Below are positions 23,849-37,120 of a DNA stretch of 64,000 nt, in pieces; within the stretch, counting starts at the first letter, position 1, and each line of letters starts with the position of its first letter. This DNA comes from Sapria himalayana (lineage: Eukaryota > Streptophyta > Magnoliopsida > Malpighiales > Rafflesiaceae), in NCBI GenBank assembly GCA_029783825.1, contig JAREIK010017918.1, positions 1,704,001-1,768,000 of the forward strand, read 5' to 3'. Below the pieces are notes generated by a model. It did no database searches, was not told the DNA's origin, and saw only the letters and a program-made list of their open reading frames with translations. Made by a program: the position numbers and the translations under genes.

Positions 23849-23974
23849 ACATCCCAAAATCCAACAGACACATCCCGAAGTCCAACACATACATTCCAAA
23901 ATCCAATAGATACATCACAAAACTTAATAGACACATCCTAAAACTCAACAGATACATCTCAAAACCAAATAAAT
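23849..23974. repeat. 21-bp minisatellite, 6 copies
   Basis: Six head-to-tail copies of ACATCCCAAAATCCAACAGAC with 2-5 changes each. Because 21 is a multiple of 3, the minus strand stays open and reads as heptapeptides such as FWDVSVG. That explains the two overlapping open frames here; they are not considered genes. Confidence 0.9.
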
Positions 23975-26155
23975 ACTTTCCAAATAATGATTAAATAAAT
24001 AATTAATAATAATAATAAACATGATTTAAATTAGGTTCCTATCTTGTCTAGGCCTAGATATCAGTCTACTTCTTGGCACATTATTCTCTATGGATTTAAA
24101 AGACTTAAGTTATAATGAGTGAAGTGAAAGGTAGCTATCCAACAATGAATGTTTCAGATGACAAAGATCATCTTTATTATCCAAGTAGCATTAGAATCAA
24201 GATGACCATGTCATTTGATAAGGAATTAATACAAACTATTATTTCTAGAAGTTATGAACTCATCATCTAGGATAATATCCATCATCTCTATAAAGTACTA
24301 CAACAGAAAATAAAATGAGTATACTTTTACTAGCTTTAGCTATAAATATTTATTATATTAAGAAAATCAAGAAGACATACATTAGATCCAAGTTTATGAA
24401 TGACATAATCAAGGTCAATTCCTCTTGTATAAAGTTTTTTTTGAAACCAGTTTTAGGATTTTTTTAGGATGAATGCAAACCATGATATATTCATATATAT
24501 TAAATTCATTGGATTTATGATGCACATCATTAATCAATTTATATTCAACATTACTTAATGAAAATTTTTACCTAACTCATCATGAAAGTCATGGATTTGT
24601 TTTGTAAAGTATTCTACTAATTCAGATATGTCATGTATTAAAAGAATAAGGTTAATGGGTGTGCAGGGTGATTATTGTGACTTTGTTATGATGTTAAAGT
24701 TTATTATTTATAATATGGTCCCAAAAGCTCATTGGATGATTTTATTTTGTCTAATAAAATTCCTTAAATATATGAGTAGTATAAATATAATAGGTTGACA
24801 TAAGTCTAGATATATATCTCATATGAATTATGTAAGTAGTATGACCAATCAAAAATAAATAAACTACTATTCAAGTTGAATAAAAAAACTTTGATTTTTA
24901 AAAAGATACTTAGACTCTATGATTGACTTACTTTTTTATATGTGATATTATTTTTTAAGTATTTAGGAAATATTATGTTTGATTGTTAGATAAATAGTAA
25001 ATTAGTATGGAAATACCTCAATTCCCTTTTAGCATACAAGGTGATTGTTATTCTTGGATTATCACTATTAAGGATAATTCCCTCCTAGTTTTACCCTCAG
25101 TATTTCATCTCTGAAACTATATATGTTCCATTAATGATTTATTCACATTTCTTCTCTTTTTAGGTAATATGTCAATTACTCTTGATAATATCTTCATGTA
25201 TATATTTTTTATTCTTTGACCTCTAATATCTTAACAAGATGAAATGATTTGGTAACAATTATAGTTGTACTTTTAGCTCTATAAGCATCATACTCATGTT
25301 CAGTAACATATATATTACCATTAATCTCACATATAAAATAACAAAAGAAGAAATGACATGCATGGCTATCACCACCATATAAGATACCTTCACTTATGTA
25401 TATTATATGATATACCAACCACTATCTGCCATAGATTACACATGACATTCTACTTAGCTCTCACATCACTTGAAGGCTAGTCATTCTACAATATGCACAA
25501 TGGATTTGTCCTAAATATATATGTGTTTTCTACTTTATAAGTATCATACTCATGATAATTAAACGTATCTCAATCATGAGTTTTTACATATTAGTTTATC
25601 TCACACATTAAGATTAAAAGAGCTATCACTTCCTTCTTATCATACCCCATGAGTATGTCCCATGACTTATTTGGAGTCTATCATAGCCAATACTCATAAA
25701 CCTATAATATAGTGAAAACCTAAATCTTAGTCCTAATTAGCATTCATATCTACCAACAATTCAAACCACAATATTACCACAAATAAAAATATTATACATT
25801 CACATCATCATAATATAAGTACATCAAATCAACCTTACATTCCAATTTAGCATCACATTGGGAAATAATTCAAATGTAATGTTTGGAGGGGCATCTAATA
25901 AAATAGAGGGTTCTCAATTATAATATTAGTGAAGATCAAAGTCTCAAAGCCTAATCCCAAATAATTCTTGATTGCATTCGATTTGGATTTGTCCCTAATG
26001 GAGGGTTAGAAGTCATGTAGCCTAGAGTTTTGCATACTTTTGGCTTGGAATTTGATTCTTCCTATTTCCTCTTTTATGAAAAACTTTAAATGCTTATTTT
26101 ATACTTTATACAATTCTTTTAGCTAGAAGCCATGACATTAACTTGAGGTTATAGC
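23975..26155. other. AT-rich region without recognisable genes
   Basis: Many stops in all frames. A minus-strand frame at 25209-25418 has no recognisable domain and sits in sequence of the same composition. I see no tRNA, TE terminus or conserved motif. It is probably old transposon-derived DNA. Confidence 0.5.
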
Positions 26156-26159
26156 TTTC

Positions 26160-26900
26160 TTGAATTATTGAATCTTTTCTAAAGTATAAAAGTCATGATT
26201 TTATGAATGTTGTGACTAAATTTACTCTCCTCTAGAGCATAATGTTAAGGTGGTAGGAATGTTATGATTGTGATAGTTTTTCTCTAGAATGTAAAGTCAT
26301 AGTAATGAGAATGGTCACGATTGATGTAAATATTCTTTTGAACACATAATCTTGGTAGTAAATAATATCATGACTAAGATATTTACTCTCTATAATACAA
26401 AGTAATGGTGACAATAATACAATAACTTAGATAATTACTTTCTTGCCGCAAAGTCTTGGTAGAAATATTATCATCATTAAAAATTACTTGTTATTATTTA
26501 ATTTTTTATGATATATTAATTAAGTGGTAGTATTAGAAAATATCATGACTTCTTATACCACTTGAATACTTATCTTTCATGACATGAAAACAAGGTCATA
26601 GATATCATTGTTTTTTAGAAATAGTGTTGCCACATCTCTTTAAAAAAACTCTAAGAAAATATTGTAGCCACAATAATAGTATTACATAGTAAAAAAAATA
26701 TGACAACTCAAAGATAAGTTATGTTATACAAGATTTTCATGACTACTTTGTAGAGTTATGACCAATAAAAGATATCATAACTACTCAATAAGTTTGTGCA
26801 AATTATAACCAAGTCTTTATATAGAAAATATCATGGCTCTATTAAATTTCTCCCTTCCAAGTTATCACTCCAAGAAATTTATAATTTCCACCCAAAATAT
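26160..26900. repeat. Degenerate tandem repeat, period about 52 bp
   Basis: Consecutive units align loosely as AAAGTCATGGTA..GAATATCATGACTA..ATATTTACTCTCTAGAATGC. Unit starts lie near 26185, 26240, 26290, 26345, 26398 and 26450; later units are more eroded. The words GTCATGAC and TCATGACT are near-palindromes, so the motif reads similarly on both strands. Confidence 0.6.
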
Positions 26901-26999
26901 GTCTAATTTCACTAATATTTTGCAAATTCTATCAAATAGTCATTTAGTGATATTTATTTATTTGATGCTCAAATAAGTGTAAACACTTCATTTATTGTA

Positions 27000-28860
27000 T
27001 GCAAAAGAACCCAAAAAATTTGATATGTAGAGTATCAAACAAACTCGCATACTAAAAGTATTGCTCATCCTCAATCAATGAATCTCTTTCTCACTTTTGA
27101 AACTCATCATCAATAACAAGAAGAAAGATATAGTACAACATTACATATGAAAATAAATACATAATATATCAACATGGAGAAGAAGATGGATGATATGATC
27201 GGTCATAAGGATCAAAATCCTTAAATAAGAACTTCACTCTAGAGGGCTCAAATGGTGGTTACAGGTTTGAATATGGAAGTTTTCTTTGAATTGTCCTTAT
27301 TGTTCATTCCTATTCCATCGTCTTCGCAATGACATTTCATAACACATATAGTCATCTTCCAATAGATTTTAATGAATCTTCAAAAAGGCCTAACAAAAAG
27401 TACATGTATTTCTAGATTTCACTATACGTTCCCAAATCTCCAATCCACTATTTCTCTTTATAATTCATGTCAAACTCATTAATCCGTATCTACTTATTTC
27501 ATTGATTCTTCTAAGAGCTCATAATATGATCCTTATAGTTTTCTTGAAAAAATACATATTGACATTCCTTTTTATTAAGATGCATCTCCCATAATTTATT
27601 AAATTGTTCTATATTAGCTTTTCCTTTCTATTCATTTCTTCTCATGTATTCTTCTCACTTAATGTATCTTCTCTTTAATATTACCACTAAGAAACTTTGC
27701 TTAGACTTTAGCTCCACCTTCAAGCGCATATCACAATAATCAGCCTCCAACTTCATAATTTTCATAAGGTTGATGACCTCTCCCTATTTTTCTTTTTGTC
27801 TAGTCAAAGAAAAATCAAATTGGAGTGATGGTTCTTCATCAAATTTGACTCTACTTATTTATTTTTCTTCTATGTCGACTTCAAGGAATGATGATACTTT
27901 TTGCCTAATATCAATTGATTTTTCTCTTCAAGAACCATTTTTTTAATTTTCTTCAAGCCTCTCTTCACACCTGCCAATATCATGGGTAACATCCATGGGT
28001 ACTATTCATCTCTATATTCATTCATTGTGACTCTTTTAGCTCATAATAGCATCATAATGAAAGATGGGTGTATTGTTTGACCTGAGAATTTGCCCTCGTA
28101 AAAATTGAGAATGAACTTTCCAAGATCTTTTTCACACTGATCTTATATGCTCTCACTAAAGCAAATAGCAAATTTTTTCTATCTTGCATAATGGTAAAAA
28201 GATAGAGAGTTGGCTACAAAATAGAGTACATAAAGTATAACCAAATCTTTTTCTCCTCTATGAATTCTCCACACACTAAATATTAATATGCACTTTTTGA
28301 CAAAACTCTCAAAGTCCCTCTACCATCTATCAACGTCTTGGTGATTTCCTTGCTATTCAGGAACTTCTCTAGAGATTTAAGGGTCAAACCATCCACAATC
28401 CATTGCAGTCTTTATACTTTATTTATAAATTCCTTATTAAAAAGTATCCAAATTCTTCGCTCATAATACTTATTGTCTTTAATGTCTTCTAGTTTGGAGT
28501 AAAACTCTCTCATAATCATCACATTCCCTCATTCCATGTGTATGCAAAGTTGGCCCTAATTTATCCTCTCTATAATTGGATAGAAAAAAGGGTTGAACTT
28601 ACCAAACTCTTTCTCACCCATACAACTTTTTCTTGATCAGAATATAAGTCATCCACCTTCTTCCCCCTTCAGTAAGAGAAATTAGTTCAAGCAATGTATC
28701 TTTGCAATAAGTCTCAGTTGAAGATTGCTTTTGTCACTTGCCCTTGTCCTTGCAACTCATCTTTATCTTTTATTCTCTCATTCTTAGATTCAAAAATAAT
28801 GTTTCCTCATCCATGATAGCTTAATTCTTCAAAAGGTTGGAGTCATAGTATGTTTTGTTG
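27000..28860 (-). pseudogene. Degenerate plant retroelement protein (Transposase_32-like domain)
   Basis: On the minus strand from about 28560 down to 28010, pieces align in order with the 'putative plant transposon protein' domain. A FYSKLEDIKD start is followed by WILFNKEFI, then WYLVCGEFIEEKKIWLYFMY, then DRKNLLFALVRAYKISVKKI, which matches the family's 'R..LLYAI..G..INVG.II' block. Below it (27900-27600) comes a lysine/glutamate-rich, coiled-coil-like stretch including EVINLMKIMKLEADYCDMRL. Many stops and shifts are present. This domain family accompanies large plant retroelements; I see no RT here. Confidence 0.4.
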
Positions 28861-31800
28861 TAGTGAAGAAGAAGAATTCTTTCAAAAAAAATTGGGTTAT
28901 TTTTTATATAGGGTTAAAGTTAAGTTATGGGCAATTAAAATGTTGTCATGACTTTTTGCATGGCTATGAATTTTTTTTTTCAATTGGATAATCAAGGGTG
29001 TGCTTGAGTATCACAACTTAATTTGATATATAAGAAAGTCATAGTTGGATTTGAGTATCGTGACTTCTTATTGGGTGTATATAATATACAAGTGTTTGAG
29101 CATATGTATAAGTAAAAAAATATTTATTATATCACATAGGGGAAAAAGTAAATTATTGGGTTTTCTCCTAATAAATACTATATTTAATGTCTAAAGCTTG
29201 ACCCTCATTGGATATCCAATTCATTTGATAATTTTAGTGGTCCATACTCAGTATATTGTTTCTCTTATGCTCATCTTCTTTCAATTATCTTTCTATATCA
29301 AGTCATCTTTTATAGTTTTCTTGGGGCACTTCTTGGCGGATGTCGTGACTTTGAAAAAAGTTATGGTATCATTATCTGCAATCACACTTGAAAATGTTGT
29401 GACTTGTTGTGAAGTCGTGACAATAATATTTGCTCTCTAGATCCCATTTGTCATAACTTTGGAAAAAGTTGTAGCTTCTTCTTTAGCCTTGAATTTCTTC
29501 AATATTAGGGTTTTGTCTCCTACTATGACTTTTTTATTGATTCAGTAAGTATAGTCATGATTTTTTAAGAAGTCATGACTTTTTGTTACAACCAAGAACT
29601 ATTTATCTTCATTTGAATGTTCAAAAATTGTTACCTTCGACTTATTTTTTTTTCTAGTAAATCAATGATTAGTTGTGGAATTTCTATTTCTTACACTTTT
29701 CTGCACGTTCAAAAATTCCATTGGTAATTTATCATATTCTTTAATAAGAATTCATCATTTTAGCATATTTCTTTGCATCTTCAAAGAAGTTTTGCTTTGA
29801 TCCTCTAAAGTCACGTCTTTAAAGAAACTTGTTGTTGCATAGTAGTTTTTTCTTCATGATCACTTACACTATTTTTTTCATGATAAAGTACTTCCATTTC
29901 ATCATCTTTTCAATCTTCTTTAAGCCATTAATCGCAACTTCATATGAAGCAATCTATTGTCAAGTAATTTTGATAGCAACCATTGGGAATTGTAAGCTTC
30001 TATGAAAATTAAAATTTTCTTGCTCTTTGCCTATATGAAAAATGAATTCTTTTTTTTTGACATATATTAATGCATATCTATTATATTAAAATGGATGTAC
30101 CAAGATCAATAGAGTATTTTAGTCTTCTTATATATCTAGCACAACAAAATTAGCAGGAATGATATATTAACCAATATTGACTAACAAATCTTTAATAAGG
30201 CATCTCTATAAATTAATCAATCAATTAGCTATCTGAAGCGAGAGAGATTGTATTAATTTCACCAAGGTTCAATCTCCTCACTATCTATAATTACATAAAA
30301 TTAATACTCGATCATGTGTCATATAGTACCTACCATAGAGTTTGTTTGCCAATAATGCATGAAATCATAAAATTTTATTGATCTTTTAGCTTTCTCGTAA
30401 GTTTATGTTGAATATTTGTATTATACTTTTTGGTCATGTTAAGCATTCTATAGGTCTCCAATTTATTCTTGTTACTCACGATATCTTTCATTGTACTTCA
30501 TATAATGAGGCATATGATATAATTCTTTGACGAAATGAATATTAACTTCCAACTTCTAGAAGATATTGAGAAACCTCTCAAATTACTCATCAACTTTTCC
30601 CTTTCTAAAAAACTATAGAAAAGGAAGGTTATGCAATATATTTTTATACCAATTGCATAGTTATTCTTGGGCACATAATTTTGTTTATTACTTTGGGCTA
30701 TATCTACTCCTTAATTTCTAGTTCTTAATGTGTCATAACTAGAGGTGTGAGTTAGGCAATGGGTTTTGTGGATGACGTGATTTTGATGAATTTCATGGCA
30801 TCAAATATGATTACTTTAGAAAATATTGTGATTTTGGTATCGTTACATTTGGAAAATTTACAACTTCATCAATCATAGTTTTTTCATCTATCTCGGCATC
30901 TCTTTTGGCTCTTTTTTAATTCTTTCTCTTCTAACTTTGATATTTTTGAGTATTATAGGCAAGTACCTTTTTGAATTTGCCTCATATCACTTAGTAATCT
31001 ATTTATATTTGTTTCCTTCATCGATAGTGCTAGTTTCTCAAGTTGATTCTCTATAATCTTTATCACCATGTTCATGCATTCTAGCCTCATTTCAATCCAT
31101 TTTATCCAATTATTTTATAGATTATTCAAATTCTTTGTCTCAATGAGTAGGAAAAGAATTTTATCTTCAAGTGATGACTTTTCTTATCAATTTGGATGGT
31201 TATAATTAGAGATTGAGGCTCATTGTAGTTTGTATCTCATTGAGTTATTTTTAAATTTTTCTAGAATAATGTCATATTCTACTGTATATTCTCATGACTT
31301 AAATATAAAAACCTTTCATGATTTATAACATTGGGATGATAGTGTGTGTGAACATTTTTATTGGGTTAGAATACATAATTCATATTCTACAAAATATCAG
31401 CTTTCTTTACTTGATACATGAGGTCATAATTTGTTATTTTCCATTGTTGTGAAATAGAAATTTCTCCAGTACTTGGTCTTTTGTCATTTTGCCTCCAAAT
31501 TTATTGAAAAATGTTTTTTTATCCATTATTGCCAGTCTATCCAATGCCAAAAATCTAGCTTGCTTCATTCTAAATACTCAATCATTTAGAGTTTGGTAGT
31601 TTTTTTATTACTTGTATAAATAAGAAATGCATATCTTTATGTGACTTGTTCATGATAGAATCACTCAATGCCACAATAACTACATACTACATCATATAAT
31701 TTAACCCATTATAAAAGATTTGGTCTTGGAACTATAATTCAAATCAATATTATTATTGTGGGCACATTCTTAAAAGTTTTTTGAATTAATCCCAAGTGCC

Positions 31801-32119
31801 AATTAAAGTTTGAAGTTCCTCTTGTTGAAATTAACTTATTTTTATCCTTAGCTAATAAGTGATTTGAAATAGGATGAACATGATGAGAAAAGTTTACATT
31901 GGTTAATTTTAACTCTCAATCGATCATTTAGATAAGTATTAGAACTAGCTCTAGACCTTGTCTCTTAAAGAAAATATGAATGTCTTAACTTTATTAGTAT
32001 CTGATCTATATTTAGTTATCTTGATCATATCACATAACTCTAAGAAAGTTGTGATCTAGCTATTTAGATCTTCTGATATTCATCTATCATAATGATATTA
32101 TTGCACCATAGCTATTATT
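28861..32119. other. AT-rich repeat-derived region without recognisable genes
   Basis: Scattered GTCATGACT-like words (about 28940-29060 and 29330-29580) resemble the 26-kb tandem repeat in a more eroded state. A plus-strand 80-codon frame at 29198-29440 overlaps this repeat and has no recognisable domain. Nothing else can be supported. Confidence 0.5.
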
Positions 32120-32420
32120 TGGTGTTAAAACAAACAAATATTCTTATGTATTTTGATAATTTTTAATAATATATAGGCATGAAAATAAAGATAATATTGG
32201 ATAATTTCATGGCATTGGTGTTTGGAGAGTTTTGATAAATAGTCATGAAATCAATATATTTTTAGAGGTAATTCACAGAGAGGATATATTATTTAGTCTC
32301 ACATTGTTTTGAGATTAATTTTTGGTTGAAACTCAACTTGATTGGTCGGAGTAATTCTTGTATTCATTAGCATAATCTTTCTACTATATGATATATTCTT
32401 AATAATTACGATATAATCAT
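32120..32420 (+). repeat. Left copy of a divergent long direct repeat
   Basis: Shares aligned stretches with 38365-38650: TTTTAATAATATATAGGCAT vs TTTTAATGATATGTAGATAT, then AAAATAAAGATAATATTGG vs AAAATGAAGATAATATTAG, then GGAGAGTTTTGAT vs AGAGAGTTTGAT, then TAGCATAATCTTTC vs TAGCACAATCTTTC. Possibly old LTRs or two copies of one repeat. Confidence 0.6.
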
Positions 32421-32449
32421 AAAGTCACAACCATACTTAGCTCAAAATA

Positions 32450-33300
32450 TTTATTTAGCTAAGGCCTTAATTCTTTGTCATAGTAAAAAAATTACCCAAC
32501 TAGTACTCAAGTCAGTGACCAAGTCCAAGTATCATGACTTTATATTTAATCTGACTAAGTAGTCTTAAATTTGAGTCATACACTATTTTTTACAAAGCCA
32601 CATCTTTTGAACTATATAAAATTATAGAGTCATAACTATTCATGCTAAGGCACAGAAATTATTCAAAGTTATGACTTTTTGAAAACTAAATGTTACATAA
32701 GACATTACTCTAGTACAATCATTTCTAAGGCCATGATTTTTATCCTCAAAATAATATATATTAATGACTTGTATGCTCAAGATAAGTGTAAATGTCATGA
32801 CATCCTAGAAATACTATGGCAACATGATATATGATAGAAGAGAAAGTAAAGTCATGGTCACTCACAGCTCTATAGATACTTGAGTAATATGAAGAGAAGC
32901 TTTTATGTCATGGATATTTTACAATGCAAAGACCATAGTCAATACATAAAATACCCTCTTAGAATCATGACTATATCTCAGCATCATGGCCATATAAAAC
33001 TTAGAAGTAGTATTGTCAATGTAGTAGCATCTACACAATGTCATGACTATATAGCTAAATGATAAGTCATCACCTCTATGTAGTCACATCTCAGGGTCAT
33101 ATTTTTTTATGGACTACAAATGGACAATATCATGAAGCAATGGACATTTCATAGATTATTATGACTATTAGGTACAAAGACATTAGGCCTAAGTCATGAT
33201 CATTATAGTATCATGATTATGTGTTATAAAAAGATCAAGATGTAAACCATAGTTATTATGGTCATTTTTTAGAGTGGCAACTCAAGCCAAAGAGATGAAA
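32450..33300. repeat. Degenerate GTCATGAC-rich repeat block
   Basis: AGTCATGACT-like words occur every 30-70 bp (for example near 32855, 32905, 32965, 33040 and 33195), with intervening AT-rich sequence resembling the 26-kb block. The 60-codon frame at 32880-33062 is a by-product. Confidence 0.5.
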
Positions 33301-34980
33301 GTTGAAATTGTGATCTTTTTTTTATGAAAACTATGAATTTTTACTTAGAGTAATACAAGTTTGCCCGAATATAAAAGTGGGAGATAAAGATATTTCCAAA
33401 AATCTTTCATTATTCTTTTCTTCTCTCTCATGCAACAAATACACTCATAAAAAATACCAAACCCTAGTGGTGAATTTTACTTTCACAATGGGTTCCATAT
33501 TAAATTAAGGGATATAAAATTAATACTAATTCTTAGAATTGGGGGTATGGCTATCAAACTCTTCTACTCTAAGGATTAATCTAGGAATTTGAATCAAACT
33601 TGATGAGTCTAGTATTTATTTAGATTGGAATATATGATGTGATTTTGTATTATTTATTAATGCATGAATGATATTTGATTTATTTTATATATGTATATTA
33701 ATAGATAGTAATTAAATAGAACTTGATTTAGAATCTAGACTATAGTTAGGTTTGTGCACGATTGTCACTGTGAATAATGATAGGTAAACCATGATGCTCA
33801 CTAGTACATATGATAGAAAGAATGTAATAACCCTTCAGATTTGATGGATGAGATGAACCTATACATTGAAACCCAAAATTTAGATATATTAATTATTGTG
33901 ACTATGGTGCTTTAAAATTCAAAAGTTTGAATACTTTTATACTTCAATCTATTGCACATATCTTAAAAGAAAAAGTTCTTGATTAGGATGAACATTATAT
34001 AGAACATTATCCCATGGGATTTACCTTTAGTAAGGTAGTCACATCATCATAGAGGATGACAATAATAGAAAATCTCCAAGATATGTATGAGTATATTGTG
34101 GCTCACAAGGTGGTGATAACCTTTATGAGTTTCTTGTATTTGTAAGGTTCCCACTAGTAAAACATGAGAAAAATGTATATTAATTGTACAAGTATATCTC
34201 TTATAAAGATCAAAGTATAAGTACTTATAAACTATATCAATTTGTAGTTTTTATGATAATTAAGGTTAGTGAATAAGATTGTACATATAAAGCAATAGTC
34301 ATGGTTAGTTAACTAAACTGCCTAAAAGGTATGAGATTGTGAATTATTTTCTAAAAGAGATGCATTGTTGTCTTGGTGGTGATGTACCAAAAAAATAGTT
34401 ATGAAAGGACTATCATTAGAACTAACTCAATGGTGGAAACCATACTATTTGTCATTATGGCAAGAAGTCATTACACAATACCCTAACTCTAGTTCTATAT
34501 GCACTTGAGATTAAATAAATAAACTATGGATCTGAGATTATCTAATAATTTGAGTATCTATTTTACTAAAAATGAGAAGTATCATTATTGAATAAGTGAA
34601 CTACTAATACAATCCTTATAGGATTGATATCTAGATAAAATTCTATTTTATTACTTATATAAGCTATGCAATTGCATATCAATGTTGACGAGACACTCAT
34701 CAATGAGCTTTTAGGATATCACCTAAATGATAAAATTAGACAACATAACAAAGTCATTATAAAATTTTAATATATTTGTCAGGAATTATTTAGTTTGGTT
34801 AGTCAACATGAGTTGGCATAATTATTTTTGTAAAAAAATAATTTCTATTTAATATTTTAAATAGCATTCAGATTGATAAATATTGTAGAATCTAAAAGCT
34901 AAATCTGTTTAACTTTTTTGAATGTGAATGGTCATCTTTTGGATTTTTCTTGTATTTTTTTTCTTTATTTCTAGCCACCA
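33301..34980. other. AT-rich region, possible retroelement leader
   Basis: The start (33360-33480), AATATAAAAGTGGGAG, is followed by TTCTTTTCTTCTCTCTCATG, resembling a TATA box and pyrimidine-rich leader. A similar arrangement, GACTATAAATACC then CTCAAATCTCCTCC, occurs at 36515-36560, also just after a GTCATGAC-type repeat block. No gene is recognised. Confidence 0.35.
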
Positions 34981-34984
34981 ATAT

Positions 34985-35790
34985 ACAAAATAAGAATGTA
35001 TAGTCATTCTTTCCAAGACTCCATAATGAATTATCTTAAGGAATTATAGGAGGCAAATGATGCAAATAAAATGTATTTTGAGAAATTACAACAAAAGAGA
35101 GTGACAACATCTCAAACTATAATTATAATAAGACTTATCATGCTAAAAAAAGTAAATTATATTATGAACCTTATAGTAACTAGTATATATTATATTATCA
35201 AAAGTAAGAGAGTTATGGAGACTAAGGATATGGAAGCCATGAAGAGAGAACTTTTTATGAATCTCAACCATCTTTTGGATTTTATTGGATTGCTAAACAT
35301 GATAAAGTATTGATAGAATTAAGAAGAGACAATAATGTAGAAGAAAAAAGGATAAGACAATGAAGAGAAAGAAAAGTTATGAAATGGGTTATGTCTAAAG
35401 AAAATGTTGTATTAGAAACCCCTATAGTTAAGGCGGAAATGATTAGAATTAAATATTTTGAAAAGAAAATTGAAAATAAAATCTCAATTGTTCAAAAAGA
35501 AGAACCTGAAGCGAATGATGAAATCTCCATGGCTAGTTTAAAGTTAAATATGGTAGAAATTCTTGAAGAAGAAATCGAAGATATAGTATCAACTATTCAA
35601 TAAGAAGATGAAGTGAATGATACAATCTCAATAGCTTATATAGAAAAAATTATGATAAAAAATCTTGTATATAAACTTGAAGATATTACCTCAATTATTA
35701 ACGAAAGAGAAGCTAAGGTTAAAAATAAAATTTTGGTTGTTGAATTGGAGAAAGTTGATGACTTGTGTGAACATAAATTTAAAAGGCCAT
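34985..35790 (+). pseudogene. Coiled-coil-like ORF fragments of an unrecognised repeat protein
   Basis: Open stretches at 35071-35313 and 35379-35603, with continuation to about 35790 after one stop, are rich in K and E, with leucine/isoleucine heptad-like spacing. A repeated theme of the type EISM..LKL.MVEILEEEIEDIVSTIQ recurs about every 35 residues (near 35440-35530, 35530-35605, 35620-35700). The region lies upstream of a Transposase_32-like trace on the same strand, so it may be part of the same retroelement. No catalytic motif is seen. Confidence 0.35.
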
Positions 35791-36169
35791 GACCTTTCAA
35801 AATGTCAAGGCTAGAAAGAAAATAAAGAAAAATTGCCACACATAATCTAATTCCATGAATGAGGCAATTGAGTCAATCTCATTTACCATTCATGACCAAT
35901 ACTAAAAAGTACAATGAAGAAAGAACTAAAACAATATATTGAGAAGCTATCACCAAAAGTAGAGATTTTTTATTAAGAGAATGAAGTTTAACGGTCTCTT
36001 TATGAATATTAAAAGTATTGCTGCTTGGGAGGCAACTCAAGAATTTTTTTGCTTGTATGATGAATTGTGATGTGGGGGCAACAATTTTATATACATATTT
36101 ATACTTAAATCCTCCTTTCCTCCACATGCAAAAGAATAGTAAATTCAAGTCAACTGCTATTTAGAATAT

Positions 36170-36500
36170 TTGCCCAAAGTCGTGATAATATTTCAGATTC
36201 ATTACTTTTGTGTTATAGAAAGAAATATCGCATCAGAAGTGACATGACAAGGCCATAGTAGCATTTTAGATTTGTGACTTTAGTATTATAGAAAAGAAAA
36301 TTTCATATAAGTTACATGATAAGGATGTTAGAATTTTTTAGAGTTGCAACTTTTCTGCTATAGAAGAAAGAATGTTATAGGATTCATATGGGAAAATGAT
36401 GCTTTTGATGTTATGCCATGACTTGGAAGGTACTACTTTCCATAACACTATAACTTTTTATTTACCAAGAGAAATAGAAACATATAGATTCATGATCTTT
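36170..36500 (+). repeat. Degenerate tandem repeat, period about 75 bp
   Basis: Units contain GTGACTTT.GTATTATAGAAA, then GAAAATTTCATATAAGT and ACATGATAAGG (near 36200, 36275, 36350). It shares the CATGAC-type words with the 26-kb and 32-kb blocks. Confidence 0.6.
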
Positions 36501-36879
36501 AATTACCAGGTTGTGACTATAAATACCTAACTCTCAAATCTCCTCCATAAAAACCTAATTATCTACAAATCTAGTGACAATCAACCCAAAATTCTCTTAG
36601 CTTGTTGATTCAATAATGTAAGAAAGAAAATCATTAAAAAAATATTACATAGATGAGATATAAGGAAAAAGGGAATGCCAAAAATTTAGCATTATAAAAT
36701 AACCACCACAGTCATGGTACCCAAGGTGACTTTCTTTACATAGATTTGGCAGAGATGGATTGATTCCATGTTAAAGAAAAAAAGTTATATTGGAAAGAGT
36801 TGATTCATTTAATTCATTCATACATTTAGTAATATTATTAGAAAGTATAATTGGATATTATTTTGTCTGCATAAAGAAT

Positions 36880-37120
36880 GGGGAAAACCTTAGTTGTGAA
36901 GGAATTTAATACAAATTTGGTGTATAGGTAGGGAAAGAGGTGCTATGTGATAAAAATTTGAGTTAGTTTTGATAGGAGAATCATTGATGAGCTACAGGAT
37001 TCTCAGGGGAAAAAGATAATATGGATTTAAAATCTATTTGAAAAATAGATTTTTCAAATATCACTAAATTATTAATAAATCGAAAGACACATAAAGGGTG
37101 ACTTCATATAGGACTTATGG
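36880..37120 (+). pseudogene. Second Transposase_32-like trace
   Basis: The + strand reads VKEFNTNLVYR, then GKRCYV, then VSFDRRIIDELQDSQGKK. This resembles the 'LVREFYANL...GK.V.VRG..V.FD...IN..LG.P' start of plant Transposase_32-like proteins. It is short and interrupted, and lies in the opposite orientation to the trace at 27-28.9 kb. Confidence 0.4.

Noticed and set aside
23725..23957. Two overlapping minus-strand frames with heptapeptide repeats
   Set aside because: Explained by the 21-bp minisatellite.
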